This document shows positions 14,098 to 23,703 of a DNA stretch of 64,000 nucleotides, one piece after another (positions within the stretch are counted from its first letter, which is position 1; the number at the start of each line of letters is the position of its first letter). The notes under the pieces are model-generated. The model had not been told where the DNA came from. It saw only the letters and a list, made by a program, of their open reading frames with translations, and made no database searches. The position numbers and the translations under genes are program-made. This DNA comes from Actinacidiphila glaucinigra (GTDB lineage Bacteria > Actinomycetota > Actinomycetes > Streptomycetales > Streptomycetaceae), in contig NZ_FZOF01000009.1 in assembly GCF_900188405.1 (NCBI RefSeq), positions 1-64,000 of the forward strand, read 5' to 3'.

Positions 14098-17000
14098 CTA
14101 GCGGCCGCCACCGCCCCCGCGATCCTCGTCCTCCTCGCGCCCGCCGAGCAACTCGTCCGCAAGGGACGGAAGGTCGTCGAGCGGGGTCTCCTCGGCCCAC
14201 GAGGGCCGCGGCCGGGGGCGGCGCCCCTCCTCGGACACGGACGGCATCTCCCGCGTGCGCTCGTTCTCCGGGTCCCGCGGCGCCGCCTTGGGTCCCTCCG
14301 GCCGGAAGATGCCGGGCGGCACACGGTCCTCGGCGGGGACGGCCGGCAGGACGGCGGTCTCGTCCGCCGCGCCGGGGGCGACCGGGGGCAGGACCGCCGT
14401 CTCCTCCACGTCGGCGGGCGCGGCAGGCGCGGCGGGCCGCGGCGTCTCGGCCGGCTTCGTGAAGTCGGGGAATGCCGGCTTGACCGACGGCAGGACCGCC
14501 GTCTCGTCGTCCACGGGCACCGCGCGGAGCACCGCGGTCTCCGCGTCCCCGGTCGACGCGGCCGACGCGGCCGACGGCGACTGCGGGCGGGGCGTCTCGA
14601 CGGTCTTCGTCGCGTCCTCCGCCTCGATGCGGGCCTGCTCGGCCCGCATCAGGGCCTCCTCGGCCTTGCGCTGGCGCTCCAGGCGGCGCTCCTCGGCCTC
14701 GGCGCGGAGGCGGGCCTCCTCCTCGGCCTGGCGGCGCAGCCGTTCGTGCTCCTCGCGGCGGACGCGCTCCTCGGCCTCGCGGCGGGCGCGCTCCTCCTCC
14801 GCCTGCCTGCGGGCCTCCTCGGCCTGCCTGCGGGCCTCCTCCGCCGCGGCTTCCTCCGCCTGGCGGCGGGCCTCCTCCTCGGCGAGGCGGCGGCGTTCCT
14901 CCTCCTCCGCGCGGAGCTTCTCCAGCTGGGCCTGGCGCTCGCGTTCAAGCCGCTCCTCCTCGGCCCGGCGGGCGGCCTCCTCCTCGGCGCGGAGACGGGC
15001 TTCCTCCTCGGCCTGGCGGCGGGCCTCCTCGCGGGCCTCGATCTCCTTCTCCGACAGGGGGAGGATCTCGTCGAGACGGTGCCGTATCACCGTCGTGACG
15101 GCCTCCGGCTCCTGGGCCGCGTCGACGACCAGGTAGCGGGCGGGGTCGGCCGCGGCGAGCGTGAGGAATCCGGTGCGCACGCGGTCGTGGAACTCCGCGG
15201 GCTCGGACTCGAGCCGGTCGGGCGCCTCGGTGAAGCGCTCGCGTGCCGCCTCGGGGGTGACGTCGAGCAGGACGGTCAGGTGCGGGACGAGTCCGTCCGT
15301 CGCCCAGCGGGAGATGCGGGCGATCTCGGTCGGCGCGAGGTCGCGCCCGGCGCCCTGGTAGGCGACGGACGAGTCGATGTAGCGGTCGGAGATGACGACC
15401 GCGCCGCGCTCCAGCGCGGGGCGTACGACGGTGTCGACGTGCTCGGCCCGGTCTGCGGCGTACAGCAGGGCCTCCGCGCGGTGGGACAGCCCGCCGCTGG
15501 AGACGTCGAGCAGGATCGAGCGGAGCCGCTTGCCGACGGCCGTGGCGCCCGGCTCGCGGGTGACGACGACCTCGTGGCCCTTGCCGCGGATCCATTCGGC
15601 GACGGCCTCGACCTGGGTGGACTTGCCGGCCCCGTCGCCGCCCTCGACGGCGATGAAGAAGCCGGTGGGGGCGGGCGCCTGCTCGGGGTCGCCGCCGCGC
15701 AGGGACTCGCGCAGGTCGCGGCGGAGGGGCACGCCCTGGCGGTCGTCGGTCTTGCCGAGGACGAGCGCCGCGACGGGCAGCAGCAGGGCGCCGATGAGCA
15801 TGAGAGCGTACGCGGCGCCGCCGTGGTCGAAGGTGAAGTGGCCGTTGACGACGCGGTGCGGGCCGATGCCGCCGGCCAGCAGGGGGGCGCCGACGGCGCC
15901 GACCGCCATCAGCAGGTGCGCGACCGCGTGCAGGTGGTCGGTGGCACGGCCCCGGCGGGACTCCTCGGTCTCCTGGTCCACCAGGACGTGCCCGGTGTTG
16001 GCCGTGATCCCGGCCGCGACGCCGGCGAGCAGCGCCAGCAGCAGCACGGTCGTCGGGTCGGGCACGATGCCGGCCAGCAGCAGGGCCAGACCGGTGACGG
16101 CGATGGCGATGGCGAGCAGGCGCCGCCGGGACAGGCCCGGCAGGGTGCGCGGGGCGATCCGGATGCCGAGCACGGGGCCGGCGGTGAGCGCCAGCACGAG
16201 CAGGCCGTAGCCGACCGGGCCCCCGCCGAGGTCGGCGGCGTGCAGCACGGCGAGCGCCACGGCGGCGGCGATGGCGCCGGCGACGGTGGCGGTGCCGAGC
16301 ACGAGCAACGGTACGGCGCCGGTGCGCCCGCGGTCGTTGCTGCGCAGGCCCTGCAGCGGGGAGTGCGGCGGGGTGGCCTGGTCGCCCGGCAGTTGCAGCA
16401 GGTAGAGGACGGCGCCGGAGGCGGCGAACAGCCCTGCGGCGACATAGGAGGCGAGCGCGGCCTGGTGCAGGCCGAACCAGTCGACGCCGAGGCCGATCAG
16501 GTTGCCGACGAGCGTGACGACGACGAGGCTCGCGGCGGCGATCGGGAAGGCGACGAAGCCGGTGCGCTGGTCGAGGCGGCGCAGCGCGTCGAGGCGGTCG
16601 GGCAGCGGACGTACCGTTCCTGCGCCCGGCGCGGGCGCGGGCAGCAGACCGGGGGCGGCGCCGTCCTTGGCGACGGTCCACAGCCGCTCGGCCACTCCGG
16701 TGACGAAGACGGTGACCAGCAGCCAGGCGACGGCATCGGCCGGCACCCAGTCGATCCACAGCGGGGCGACGATCAGCAGCGCGAGGCGTACGACATCGGA
16801 GCCGATCATCGTCCACCGGCGGTCGAGCACGCCGCCTGGCCCGGTGAGGGAGCCCAGCGGGCCGAGCAGTACGGCGCCGAAGAGCAGGGCGGCGAGCAGG
16901 CGCGCCCCGAAGACGGCCGCGACGGCGAAGGCCGCACCGCGGTATCCGCCGCCGAAGGACTCGGCGCCTGCGGCGGCCTGTGCCGTCAGGACGACCAGGA

Positions 17001-17157
17001 CCAGCAGGGCCAGCCGGTCGCCGACGGTGCCGGTCAGCTGGGCGCCCCACAGCTTGCGCAGGGGCGGGATCTTCAGGAGCGCTCCCACGGCTCGCTGCCG
17101 TGAGTCGGCCTCGAGTTCGTCGGCGAACGTGTCCGTTGGCTGCTCGGATCGCGTCAT
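14098..17157 (-). CDS. tmk: MFS membrane domain - thymidylate kinase fusion with coiled-coil tail
   Basis: The 1019-aa protein is in three parts. An MFS-like membrane domain occupies ~25-470. A complete dTMP kinase occupies ~499-705, with Walker A EGGDGAGKST at 505-514, the DRY-type motif SDRYIDSS and LID sequence. A ~310-residue charged tail follows; its first half (~706-850) is almost pure Glu/Arg/Ala coiled coil and the rest is Pro/Thr/Val-rich. The kinase makes dTDP for DNA synthesis. Fusion to a membrane domain is a known streptomycete arrangement, but the role of the membrane part is unknown. It lies just downstream of topA on the same strand (79-bp gap). The holB gene often found next is absent. 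Confidence 0.9.
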   Translation of the reverse strand: MTRSEQPTDTFADELEADSRQRAVGALLKIPPLRKLWGAQLTGTVGDRLALLVLVVLTAQAAAGAESFGGGYRGAAFAVAAVFGARLLAALLFGAVLLGPLGSLTGPGGVLDRRWTMIGSDVVRLALLIVAPLWIDWVPADAVAWLLVTVFVTGVAERLWTVAKDGAAPGLLPAPAPGAGTVRPLPDRLDALRRLDQRTGFVAFPIAAASLVVVTLVGNLIGLGVDWFGLHQAALASYVAAGLFAASGAVLYLLQLPGDQATPPHSPLQGLRSNDRGRTGAVPLLVLGTATVAGAIAAAVALAVLHAADLGGGPVGYGLLVLALTAGPVLGIRIAPRTLPGLSRRRLLAIAIAVTGLALLLAGIVPDPTTVLLLALLAGVAAGITANTGHVLVDQETEESRRGRATDHLHAVAHLLMAVGAVGAPLLAGGIGPHRVVNGHFTFDHGGAAYALMLIGALLLPVAALVLGKTDDRQGVPLRRDLRESLRGGDPEQAPAPTGFFIAVEGGDGAGKSTQVEAVAEWIRGKGHEVVVTREPGATAVGKRLRSILLDVSSGGLSHRAEALLYAADRAEHVDTVVRPALERGAVVISDRYIDSSVAYQGAGRDLAPTEIARISRWATDGLVPHLTVLLDVTPEAARERFTEAPDRLESEPAEFHDRVRTGFLTLAAADPARYLVVDAAQEPEAVTTVIRHRLDEILPLSEKEIEAREEARRQAEEEARLRAEEEAARRAEEERLERERQAQLEKLRAEEEERRRLAEEEARRQAEEAAAEEARRQAEEARRQAEEERARREAEERVRREEHERLRRQAEEEARLRAEAEERRLERQRKAEEALMRAEQARIEAEDATKTVETPRPQSPSAASAASTGDAETAVLRAVPVDDETAVLPSVKPAFPDFTKPAETPRPAAPAAPADVEETAVLPPVAPGAADETAVLPAVPAEDRVPPGIFRPEGPKAAPRDPENERTREMPSVSEEGRRPRPRPSWAEETPLDDLPSLADELLGGREEDEDRGGGGGR

Positions 17158-17236
17158 TCCGCCAGCCTATCGGGACCCGGTGCCGTCCCGGAGGGCGCCT
17201 GCCGGGACCGCACCGGGTGTGCGGTCCCCGCGGGGA

Positions 17237-20110
17237 CTACTCGGCGGGCTTCGCCGCCGCGGACGCGGCCTTCTTCGCCGTGGTCGTAGCCTTGGCGGCG
17301 GTCTTCTTGGCGGTCGTCTTGGCCGCCGCGGTCTTCTTCGCCGCGGTGGTCTTGGCGGCCGTCTTCTTCGCCACGGTCTTCGCCGCGGTCTTGGTCGCGG
17401 TCGCCTTCTTCGCCGGGGCCTTCTTCGCCGTCTTCTTGGCGGGGGCCTTGGCCCGCTTCTCGGCGAGCAGTTCGAAGCCGCGCTCGGGCGTGATCGTCTC
17501 GACGTCGTCGTCGCGGCGAAGTGTGGCGTTGGTCTCGCCGTCGGTGACGTACGGGCCGAAGCGGCCGTCCTTGACGACGACGGGGCGCTCGCTGACCGGG
17601 TCGGTGCCCAGCTCCTTCAGCGGGGGCTTGGCGGCGGCGCGGCCGCGCACCTTCGGCTGGGCGTAGATCGCCAGGGCCTGGTCGAGGGTGATCGTGAAGA
17701 GCTGGTCCTCGGTCTCCAGGGAGCGCGAGTCGGTGCCCTTCTTCAGGTACGGGCCGTAGCGGCCGTTCTGCGCGGTGATCTCGACGCCCTCGGCGTCGGC
17801 GCCGACGATGCGCGGCAGCGACATCAGCTTGAGCGCGTCCTGGAGGGTCACCGTGTCGAGTGACATCGACTTGAAGAGGGAGGCGGTACGCGGCTTGACC
17901 GCGTTCTTGCCGGTCTTCGGGGTGCCCTCGGGGAGGATCTCGGTGACGTACGGGCCGTAGCGGCCGTCCTTGGCCACGATCTGGCGACCGGTCTCCGGGT
18001 CGGCGCCCAGCTCGAAGTCGCCGCTCGGCTTGTTGAGCAGTTCCTCGGCGAGCTCGACGGTCAGCTCGTCCGGCGGCATGTCGTCGGGGACGTCGGCGCG
18101 CTGCCCGGTCTCGCCCTCGGCCTCGCCGGCCTTCTCCACGTACGGGCCGTAACGGCCGACGCGCAGCACGATGCCGTTGCCGACGGGGAAGGAGGAGACC
18201 TCACGGGCGTCGATGGCGCCGAGGTCCTCAACCAGCTCCTTCAGGCCGCCGAGGTGGTCGCCGTCGCCGTTGCCGGCGTCGGCGGCGCCGCCGACCGGGG
18301 TCTCGCCCTCGCCGAAGTAGAAGCGCCGCAGCCACGGCACGGCCTGGGCCTCGCCGCGGGCGATGCGGTCGAGGTCGTCCTCCATCCTGGCGGTGAAGTC
18401 GTAGTCGACGAGCCGGCCGAAGTGCTTCTCCAGCAGGCCGACGACGGCGAAGGAGAGGAAGGACGGCACCAGGGCCGTGCCCTTCTTGAAGACGTAGCCG
18501 CGGTCGAGGATGGTGCCGATGATCGACGCGTACGTCGACGGGCGTCCGATCTCGCGCTCTTCCAGCTCCTTGACCAGCGAGGCCTCGGTGTAGCGGGCGG
18601 GCGGCTTGGTGGCGTGGCCGTCGGCGGTGATGTCGCGCGCGGAGAGCGCGTCACCCTCGGTGACGGCGGGCAGCCGGCGCTCGCTGCTGTCGAGCTCGGC
18701 GTTGGGGTCGTCGGCACCCTCGACGTAGGCCTTCATGAAGCCGTGGAAGGTGATGATCTTGCCGGAGGCGGAGAACTCGACGTCCCGGCCGTCGGTGGCG
18801 CGGCCGCCGACCTTGACGGTGACGGACTGCCCGACCGCGTCCTTCATCTGGGAGGCGACGGTGCGCATCCAGATCAGCTCGTACAGGCGGAACTGGTCGC
18901 CGGTGAGGCCCGTCTCGGCCGGGGTGCGGAAACGATCACCCGATGGGCGGATCGCCTCGTGCGCCTCCTGGGCGTTCTTGACCTTGCCCGCGTAGACGCG
19001 GGGCTTGTCCGGCAGGTAGTCCGCGCCGTAGAGCTGGGTGACCTGGGCCCGGGCGGCGCTGATCGCGGTCTCCGACAGGGTCGTGGAGTCCGTACGCATG
19101 TAGGTGATGAAGCCGTTCTCGTACAGCTTCTGGGCGACCTGCATGGTGGCCTTGGCGCCGAAGCCGAGCTTGCGGCTGGCCTCCTGCTGCAGGGTCGTGG
19201 TGCGGAAGGGCGCGTACGGCGAACGGCGGTACGGCTTGGACTCGACCGAGCGGACGGAGAAGGCGGCGCCCTCCAGGGCGGCGGCGAGCGCGCGGGCGGC
19301 GGCCTCGTCCAGGTGGAGGACGCCCGCACCCTCCCTGAGCTGCCCGGTCGACCCGAAGTCGCGGCCCTGGGCGACGCGCTTCCCGTCGACGGCGTTGAGC
19401 TTGGCGCCGAAGGTGCCGGGGTCGGTGGCATCGCCGGAGCGGCCGGTGGCGAAGGTCGCGGACAGGTCCCAGTACTCGGCGGAGCGGAAGGCGATGCGCT
19501 CACGCTCGCGCTGGACGACGAGCCGGGTGGCGACGGACTGGACACGGCCGGCCGACAGGCGCGGCATGACCTTCTTCCACAGGACCGGCGAGACCTCGTA
19601 GCCGTAGAGGCGGTCGAGGATGCGGCGGGTCTCCTGGGCGTCGACGAGGGTCTGGTTCAGCTCGCGCGGGTTGCGGACGGCTTCCTGGATGGCGTCCTTG
19701 GTGATCTCGTGGAAGACCATCCGGCGGACCGGGACCTTGGGCTTGAGGACTTCCTGCAGGTGCCAGGCGATGGCCTCGCCCTCGCGGTCCTCATCGGTGG
19801 CGAGCAGGAGCTCGTCGGACTCCTTGAGCAGGTCCTTCAGCTTCTTGACCTGGGCCTTCTTGTCCGCGTTGACGACGTAGATCGGCTGGAACTCGCTGTC
19901 GACGTTGACGCCGAGCCGCGCCCACGGCTGGCCCTTGTACTCCGCCGGCACTTCGGCGGCCCCGTTCGGGAGGTCGCGGATGTGCCCGACGCTGGCCTCG
20001 ACGACATAGCCGGGGCCGAGGTAGCCCTTGATCGTCTTCGCCTTGGCAGGCGACTCGACGATCACGAGTCGGCGGCCGCTGCCCTGTGCGGTCTCGCGGG
20101 TCGGGGACAA
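17237..20110 (-). CDS. topA: DNA topoisomerase I
   Basis: This type IA topoisomerase of ~957 aa relaxes negative supercoils. It has a TOPRIM domain at the N-terminus (VIVESPAKAKTIKGYLGPGY; DEDREGEAIAWH), and an active-site tyrosine in the ITYMRTDSTTLS segment. Repeated C-terminal modules contain GRYGPY/GRFGPY. The tail of ~90 residues is Lys/Ala-rich (AKKTAKKAPAKKA), typical of Streptomyces TopA and important for DNA binding. The start is taken as TTG 20110 (LSPTRE), matching known Streptomyces TopA N-termini. The frame is open for 61 further codons upstream without conserved sequence. Confidence 0.95.
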   Translation of the reverse strand: MSPTRETAQGSGRRLVIVESPAKAKTIKGYLGPGYVVEASVGHIRDLPNGAAEVPAEYKGQPWARLGVNVDSEFQPIYVVNADKKAQVKKLKDLLKESDELLLATDEDREGEAIAWHLQEVLKPKVPVRRMVFHEITKDAIQEAVRNPRELNQTLVDAQETRRILDRLYGYEVSPVLWKKVMPRLSAGRVQSVATRLVVQRERERIAFRSAEYWDLSATFATGRSGDATDPGTFGAKLNAVDGKRVAQGRDFGSTGQLREGAGVLHLDEAAARALAAALEGAAFSVRSVESKPYRRSPYAPFRTTTLQQEASRKLGFGAKATMQVAQKLYENGFITYMRTDSTTLSETAISAARAQVTQLYGADYLPDKPRVYAGKVKNAQEAHEAIRPSGDRFRTPAETGLTGDQFRLYELIWMRTVASQMKDAVGQSVTVKVGGRATDGRDVEFSASGKIITFHGFMKAYVEGADDPNAELDSSERRLPAVTEGDALSARDITADGHATKPPARYTEASLVKELEEREIGRPSTYASIIGTILDRGYVFKKGTALVPSFLSFAVVGLLEKHFGRLVDYDFTARMEDDLDRIARGEAQAVPWLRRFYFGEGETPVGGAADAGNGDGDHLGGLKELVEDLGAIDAREVSSFPVGNGIVLRVGRYGPYVEKAGEAEGETGQRADVPDDMPPDELTVELAEELLNKPSGDFELGADPETGRQIVAKDGRYGPYVTEILPEGTPKTGKNAVKPRTASLFKSMSLDTVTLQDALKLMSLPRIVGADAEGVEITAQNGRYGPYLKKGTDSRSLETEDQLFTITLDQALAIYAQPKVRGRAAAKPPLKELGTDPVSERPVVVKDGRFGPYVTDGETNATLRRDDDVETITPERGFELLAEKRAKAPAKKTAKKAPAKKATATKTAAKTVAKKTAAKTTAAKKTAAAKTTAKKTAAKATTTAKKAASAAAKPAE

Positions 20111-20271
20111 CTTCGCTCTTCTCTCCGGGTCGAAGGTGGTCTCGCTGCGGAGTGTGACCGTACATCCCGGTCCCGTGTCAAACGGGAAAAGTCCGCAACG
20201 CCACTCGAACGGTAACCCGACAAGCGTCCTGTCTGCCGCACGGACTGCCGCCCATGTCCGATTTGCCCAGC

Positions 20272-20467
20272 TCAGAGGATCAGGAACAGCCAAACCCCGA
20301 CAAGAAGCGAAACCACTCCGAAGAAACCCGCCACGGCGACAGACGCCGGGCCCCCTCCCTGGACCACCGGCAGGTGCCTCAGCGACCGGGTGACGGTCCA
20401 GGCCAGAAGGGCCGCCCCGAAAACCGCGAAGACCGTCCCGGCGAAGATCCCTGGCACCGTTTCCATG
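20272..20467 (-). CDS. small two-helix membrane protein
   Basis: This is a ~65-aa protein starting METVPGIF. It has two hydrophobic segments (around FAGTVFAVFGAALLAW and VAGFFGVVSLLVGVWLFLIL) separated by a short basic loop. A GGGGGG ribosome-binding site lies ~7 nt before this ATG. ATGs at 20473 and 20499 would add 2 or ~11 residues. A small membrane protein at this place upstream of topA is common in Streptomyces. Its function is unknown and I cannot place it in a family. Confidence 0.6.
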
Positions 20468-20809
20468 TACATGCCCCCCGGATCCCTCTTGTGCTCCATG
20501 ACCGGCCCGCAGCCTCGGAGAGTGGCACGCCGCGGCGACAGTGGGAAGAACCCACGGTGAACGCCGCCCGAAAAGGGCTGGCCGATTCCTTTCGCTCCCC
20601 CCTCACTCCCGTCTCACTCCGGCCTCGCTCCCCGCCGGCCGCTCGCCCGGCCGCGGGGGTACTCCCGCGCTCCCATCCCGCACCCCCTTCCCGCTGTCAG
20701 TTCGCGCGTTCCCGCCGCTCCTCCCGCGCTGCTTCCCGCCCCTGCCCGCCTTGACTCGCCTGACAAGATGTCCGGACACACCGAACGTTCACTCAGGGGG
20801 AGTCCCGCC

Positions 20810-21220
20810 ATGTCCGACCCGAACAACCCGTACGGCCAGCCCAAGCAGGACGGTTACGGCTACCCGCAGCAGCCCCCGGCCGGCCCGGGCAGCTACGGAC
20901 AGCAGCCCGGCTACGGCTATCCGCAGCAGGGTTACCCGCAGGGCTACCCCCAGGGCATGTACACCGGCGACCCCAACGCCCCGTACGGCTACGACATGTA
21001 CGGCCGCCCTCTGTCGGACAAGTCCAAGGTCGTGGCGGGCGTGCTGCAGCTGCTGGCGGGCGGCCTGGGCATCGGCCGCTTCTACGTGGGCGACATCGGC
21101 ATCGGTGTCGCGCAGCTCCTCACCTGCGGCGGCCTCGGCATCTGGGCGCTGATCGACGGCATCCTCTTCCTGACGAGCAACGACCGCACCGATTCCCAGG
21201 GCCGCATCCTGCGCAGCTGA
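20810..21220 (+). CDS. TM2 domain protein with Tyr/Gln/Pro-rich N-terminus
   Basis: The protein has 136 aa. The N-terminal ~60 residues are a low-complexity GYPQQ-type repeat. A TM2 domain follows: LSDKSKVVAGVLQLLAGGLGIGRFYVG plus a second helix ending IDGILFL. TM2 domains are two-helix membrane hairpins with a conserved GxGRFYxG turn; their biochemical role is unclear. Start ATG 20810 has GGGGGAG upstream. It is followed after 5 bp by a DUF2752 gene and then a second TM2 protein, a set that recurs in Streptomyces. Confidence 0.85.
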   Translation: MSDPNNPYGQPKQDGYGYPQQPPAGPGSYGQQPGYGYPQQGYPQGYPQGMYTGDPNAPYGYDMYGRPLSDKSKVVAGVLQLLAGGLGIGRFYVGDIGIGVAQLLTCGGLGIWALIDGILFLTSNDRTDSQGRILRS

Positions 21221-21225
21221 CGACG

Positions 21226-21636
21226 ATGGCCTCCCCGACCCGCAACCGCCTCAGGGCCGTGGCCGCACGACCGGCCACGGCCCCCGTGGCGTCGCTCGTC
21301 GCGGGCGCGGCGGGCGCCGCCTACCTGTGGGGCACCGACCCGCACCAGGAGGGGCACTGGCTGCCCCGATGCCCCTTCAACTTCCTGACGGGGCTGCTCT
21401 GTCCGGCCTGCGGTGCGACCCGCATGGTCTACGACCTGATGCACGGCGACCTGTCGGCCGCCTTCCACGACAACGCGCTGCTGCTCCTGGCGAGCCCCTT
21501 TCCCCTCTATCTGTACGCGCGGTGGGTGACGGAGGGGCTGCGCGGCCGGACGTACCGGACGACGATCGGCAAACGCGCGCAATTGGCGGTCCTCGGAGCG
21601 GCCGTGGTGTGGGCCGTCGTACGCAACGCGGTTTGA
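21226..21636 (+). CDS. DUF2752 membrane protein
   Basis: The 136-aa protein has three hydrophobic segments and the hallmark DUF2752 motif CPACGATR (residues ~61-68) following CPFNFLTG. The paired cysteines suggest a metal- or redox-binding membrane protein, but no function has been established that I know of. The gap of only 5 bp from the upstream TM2 gene argues for one transcript. Confidence 0.82.
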   Translation: MASPTRNRLRAVAARPATAPVASLVAGAAGAAYLWGTDPHQEGHWLPRCPFNFLTGLLCPACGATRMVYDLMHGDLSAAFHDNALLLLASPFPLYLYARWVTEGLRGRTYRTTIGKRAQLAVLGAAVVWAVVRNAV

Positions 21637-21789
21637 CAACGCGGCGATCACGGTTCCGTGACGTCTGTTAATCAGAGGGACAGATGTCCATTTCTAATGC
21701 CAAGATTCAGCCAATCCGAGGCGGGGGGCCGGATCAACCGATGCGCGTGCTCCCGCTGATTCGTCCCCATTGCACGAGGAGCACGTTCC

Positions 21790-22068
21790 ATGGCCACGCC
21801 TACCCCCACCACTGACGCTCCGTTCGGCCTCGACCCGTCGGGCCGCCCGCTGTCCGACAAGTCCAAGGTCGCCGCCGGCCTGCTCGGCATCTTCCTCGGT
21901 GGTCTGGGCATCGGCCGCTTCTACACCGGCCACACCAAGATCGGCGTCCTGCAGCTCGTCGTCTCGGTCGTCACCCTGGGCCTCGGCGGCCTGTGGGGCT
22001 TCATCGACGGCATCGTCCGCCTCGCCGGCAGCGCGCCCACCGACGCGCAGGGCCGCGTCCTGCGCTGA
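21790..22068 (+). CDS. TM2 domain protein
   Basis: The 92-aa protein consists almost entirely of a TM2 domain with LSDKSKVAAGLLGIFLGGLG and GRFYTG, then a second membrane helix (LGLGGLWGFIDGIVRL). It lacks the Gln/Tyr-rich extension of its paralogue at 20810. The 153-bp gap after the DUF2752 gene may hold its own promoter. It ends at a strong hairpin (22082-22119). Confidence 0.85.
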   Translation: MATPTPTTDAPFGLDPSGRPLSDKSKVAAGLLGIFLGGLGIGRFYTGHTKIGVLQLVVSVVTLGLGGLWGFIDGIVRLAGSAPTDAQGRVLR

Positions 22069-22081
22069 CCATCCGCGCCCC

Positions 22082-22119
22082 GACGGCCCGCCTCCGCTCC
22101 GCTGCGCAGGCGGGCCGTC
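22082..22119. terminator. bidirectional terminator hairpin
   Basis: A perfect 12-bp stem GACGGCCCGCCT / AGGCGGGCCGTC with a 14-nt loop lies between convergent genes. There is no T-tract, as is common in Streptomyces. Confidence 0.8.
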
Positions 22120-22129
22120 GCGTTCCCGC

Positions 22130-23647
22130 TCACACCGGCTCGATGAAGCCCTGCTCCACCAGCAGCCGGATCGCCTCCGGCGTACGGTCCCGCAGCGCCA
22201 CCGGGTCCTCGCCGAGCAACTGGGCGATGGCGTCGAGGATCCGACCCGCCGTCAGCGTCCCGTCGCACACGCCCGCGAAGCCCGCGCCGACCGTGTCCAC
22301 CCTCGTCGCGCGCCGCATGCCGCGGTTGGCCCGCAGGACGACGTGCTCCGGGTCCTCGGCGCCGGGCAGGCCCACCTGCTCCTGCACCACCTCGTCCGCC
22401 AGCCGGAAGCACTCGTCGAGCAGCGCCGCGTCGTTGTGGGTGCGCAGGAAGTCCTGGCGGCCGAACCAGGCCTCGATGTGCGGGCCGAGCGGCTGCTCGA
22501 CCGGGTGCGGCCACTCCTCGGCGGTGACGACGGGACGGTCGGAGCCGGTCCTGCGCACGGTGATCCAGCCGAAACCGACGGCCTTGGTCTTGCGCTGCTC
22601 GAAGGCGTCCAGCCACGCGCCGTAGCGGGCGGCGTACGCCTCGGGCCCGGCCAGGTGGTCGCCGCCGTCGCGCAGCCACAGCTCCGCGTACTGCGTGACG
22701 TCCTGCACCTCGCGCTGCACGATCCAGGCGTCGCAGCCGTCGGGCACCCAGGCGGCGACGCGGTCCCGCCAGTCCTCGCCCTCGGTGTGCTCCCAGTTGG
22801 CCAGCAGTTGGAGGTATCCGCCCTCGGTGAGGTGGTCGGCGGCCTGCCGGACGACGGTGCGGCACAGGTCGTCGCCGGCCATGCCGCCGTCGCGGTAGGT
22901 GAAGCGGCTGCCGGGGGAGATGACGAAGGGCGGGTTGGACACGATCAGGTCGTAGCGCTCGCCGCCGACGGGCTCGAAGAGGCTGCCCTGCCGGACGTCC
23001 GGCTCGGGGGCGCCCGACAGGGCGAGGGTCAGCCGCGTGAAGTGCAGGGCGCGGGGGTTGAGGTCGGTGGCGGTGACCCGGGTGGCGTGCCGGGAGGCGT
23101 GCAGCGCCTGGGTGCCGGAGCCGGTGCCGAGGTCCAGCGCCCGGGCCACGGGCGTGCGGACGGTGATCCCCGCGAGGGTGGTCGACGCGCCGCCGACGCC
23201 GAGCACCAGGTCCGCGCGGTCCACGCCGGGCGTCGTGCGGATGCCGTTGGCGCCGCCCACGGCGCAGCCGAGGTCGGAGACGATGTACCAGTCCTCGCCG
23301 CCGTCGCCGCCGTAGGGGCGGACGTCCACCGTGGCGCGCACCTCGTCGCCGTCCCGGACGAGCCAGCCGTCCTCGATGGCCGCGTCGAGGGGCAGCACCT
23401 CCCGCAGCCGCGCGTACGGGACCGGCTGCTGCAGCAGGAAGAGCCGCACCAGGCTCTCCAGCGGGCTGCCGCCGCGGGTGGCGCGCAGGGCGGGCACGGT
23501 CTCCGCCCGCGAGAGCGCGGCGTAGGCGGTCGCCCCGAGCAGGTCGAGGCAGCCGTCGGCCGTGAAGGCCGCGGCGCGCAGCGCGTCGCGGAGGGCGGCG
23601 GTGCGGTCGGGGGCGGGCAGGGGCTGCGGGGGCGGCTGCGTACTCAC
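22130..23647 (-). CDS. class I SAM-dependent methyltransferase (PrmC/HemK-like, N-terminal extension)
   Basis: The protein has ~505 aa. A helical N-terminal region (~1-160) precedes a Rossmann methyltransferase with SAM motif ALDLGTGSGTQAL and the NPPF tetrapeptide (VSNPPFVIS) typical of N5-glutamine or N6-adenine methyltransferases. A further ~230-residue C-terminal extension is not part of the catalytic fold. The substrate is unknown: ribosomal protein, release factor or RNA are all possible. The GTG start at 23647 is taken because homology-like sequence begins there (STQPPP); an ATG 14 codons upstream is in frame. Confidence 0.82.
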   Translation of the reverse strand: MSTQPPPQPLPAPDRTAALRDALRAAAFTADGCLDLLGATAYAALSRAETVPALRATRGGSPLESLVRLFLLQQPVPYARLREVLPLDAAIEDGWLVRDGDEVRATVDVRPYGGDGGEDWYIVSDLGCAVGGANGIRTTPGVDRADLVLGVGGASTTLAGITVRTPVARALDLGTGSGTQALHASRHATRVTATDLNPRALHFTRLTLALSGAPEPDVRQGSLFEPVGGERYDLIVSNPPFVISPGSRFTYRDGGMAGDDLCRTVVRQAADHLTEGGYLQLLANWEHTEGEDWRDRVAAWVPDGCDAWIVQREVQDVTQYAELWLRDGGDHLAGPEAYAARYGAWLDAFEQRKTKAVGFGWITVRRTGSDRPVVTAEEWPHPVEQPLGPHIEAWFGRQDFLRTHNDAALLDECFRLADEVVQEQVGLPGAEDPEHVVLRANRGMRRATRVDTVGAGFAGVCDGTLTAGRILDAIAQLLGEDPVALRDRTPEAIRLLVEQGFIEPV

Positions 23648-23703
23648 GCTGCCATTGTCACCCCGGAAGGGGCGCCCGGCGGGCCCCACCCGCCCTCGGA
23701 CGG

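Noticed and set aside
14800..14845. Short tandem DNA repeat GCCTGCCTGCGGGCCTCCTC in two copies
   Set aside because: It encodes the Glu/Ala/Arg coiled coil of the tmk tail; ordinary coding low complexity, not a mobile or CRISPR repeat.
14746..17103. 785-codon plus-strand open frame opposite tmk
   Set aside because: Composition (Gly/Gln/Asp/Val-rich) is that of a reverse-strand shadow of the MFS-Tmk gene.
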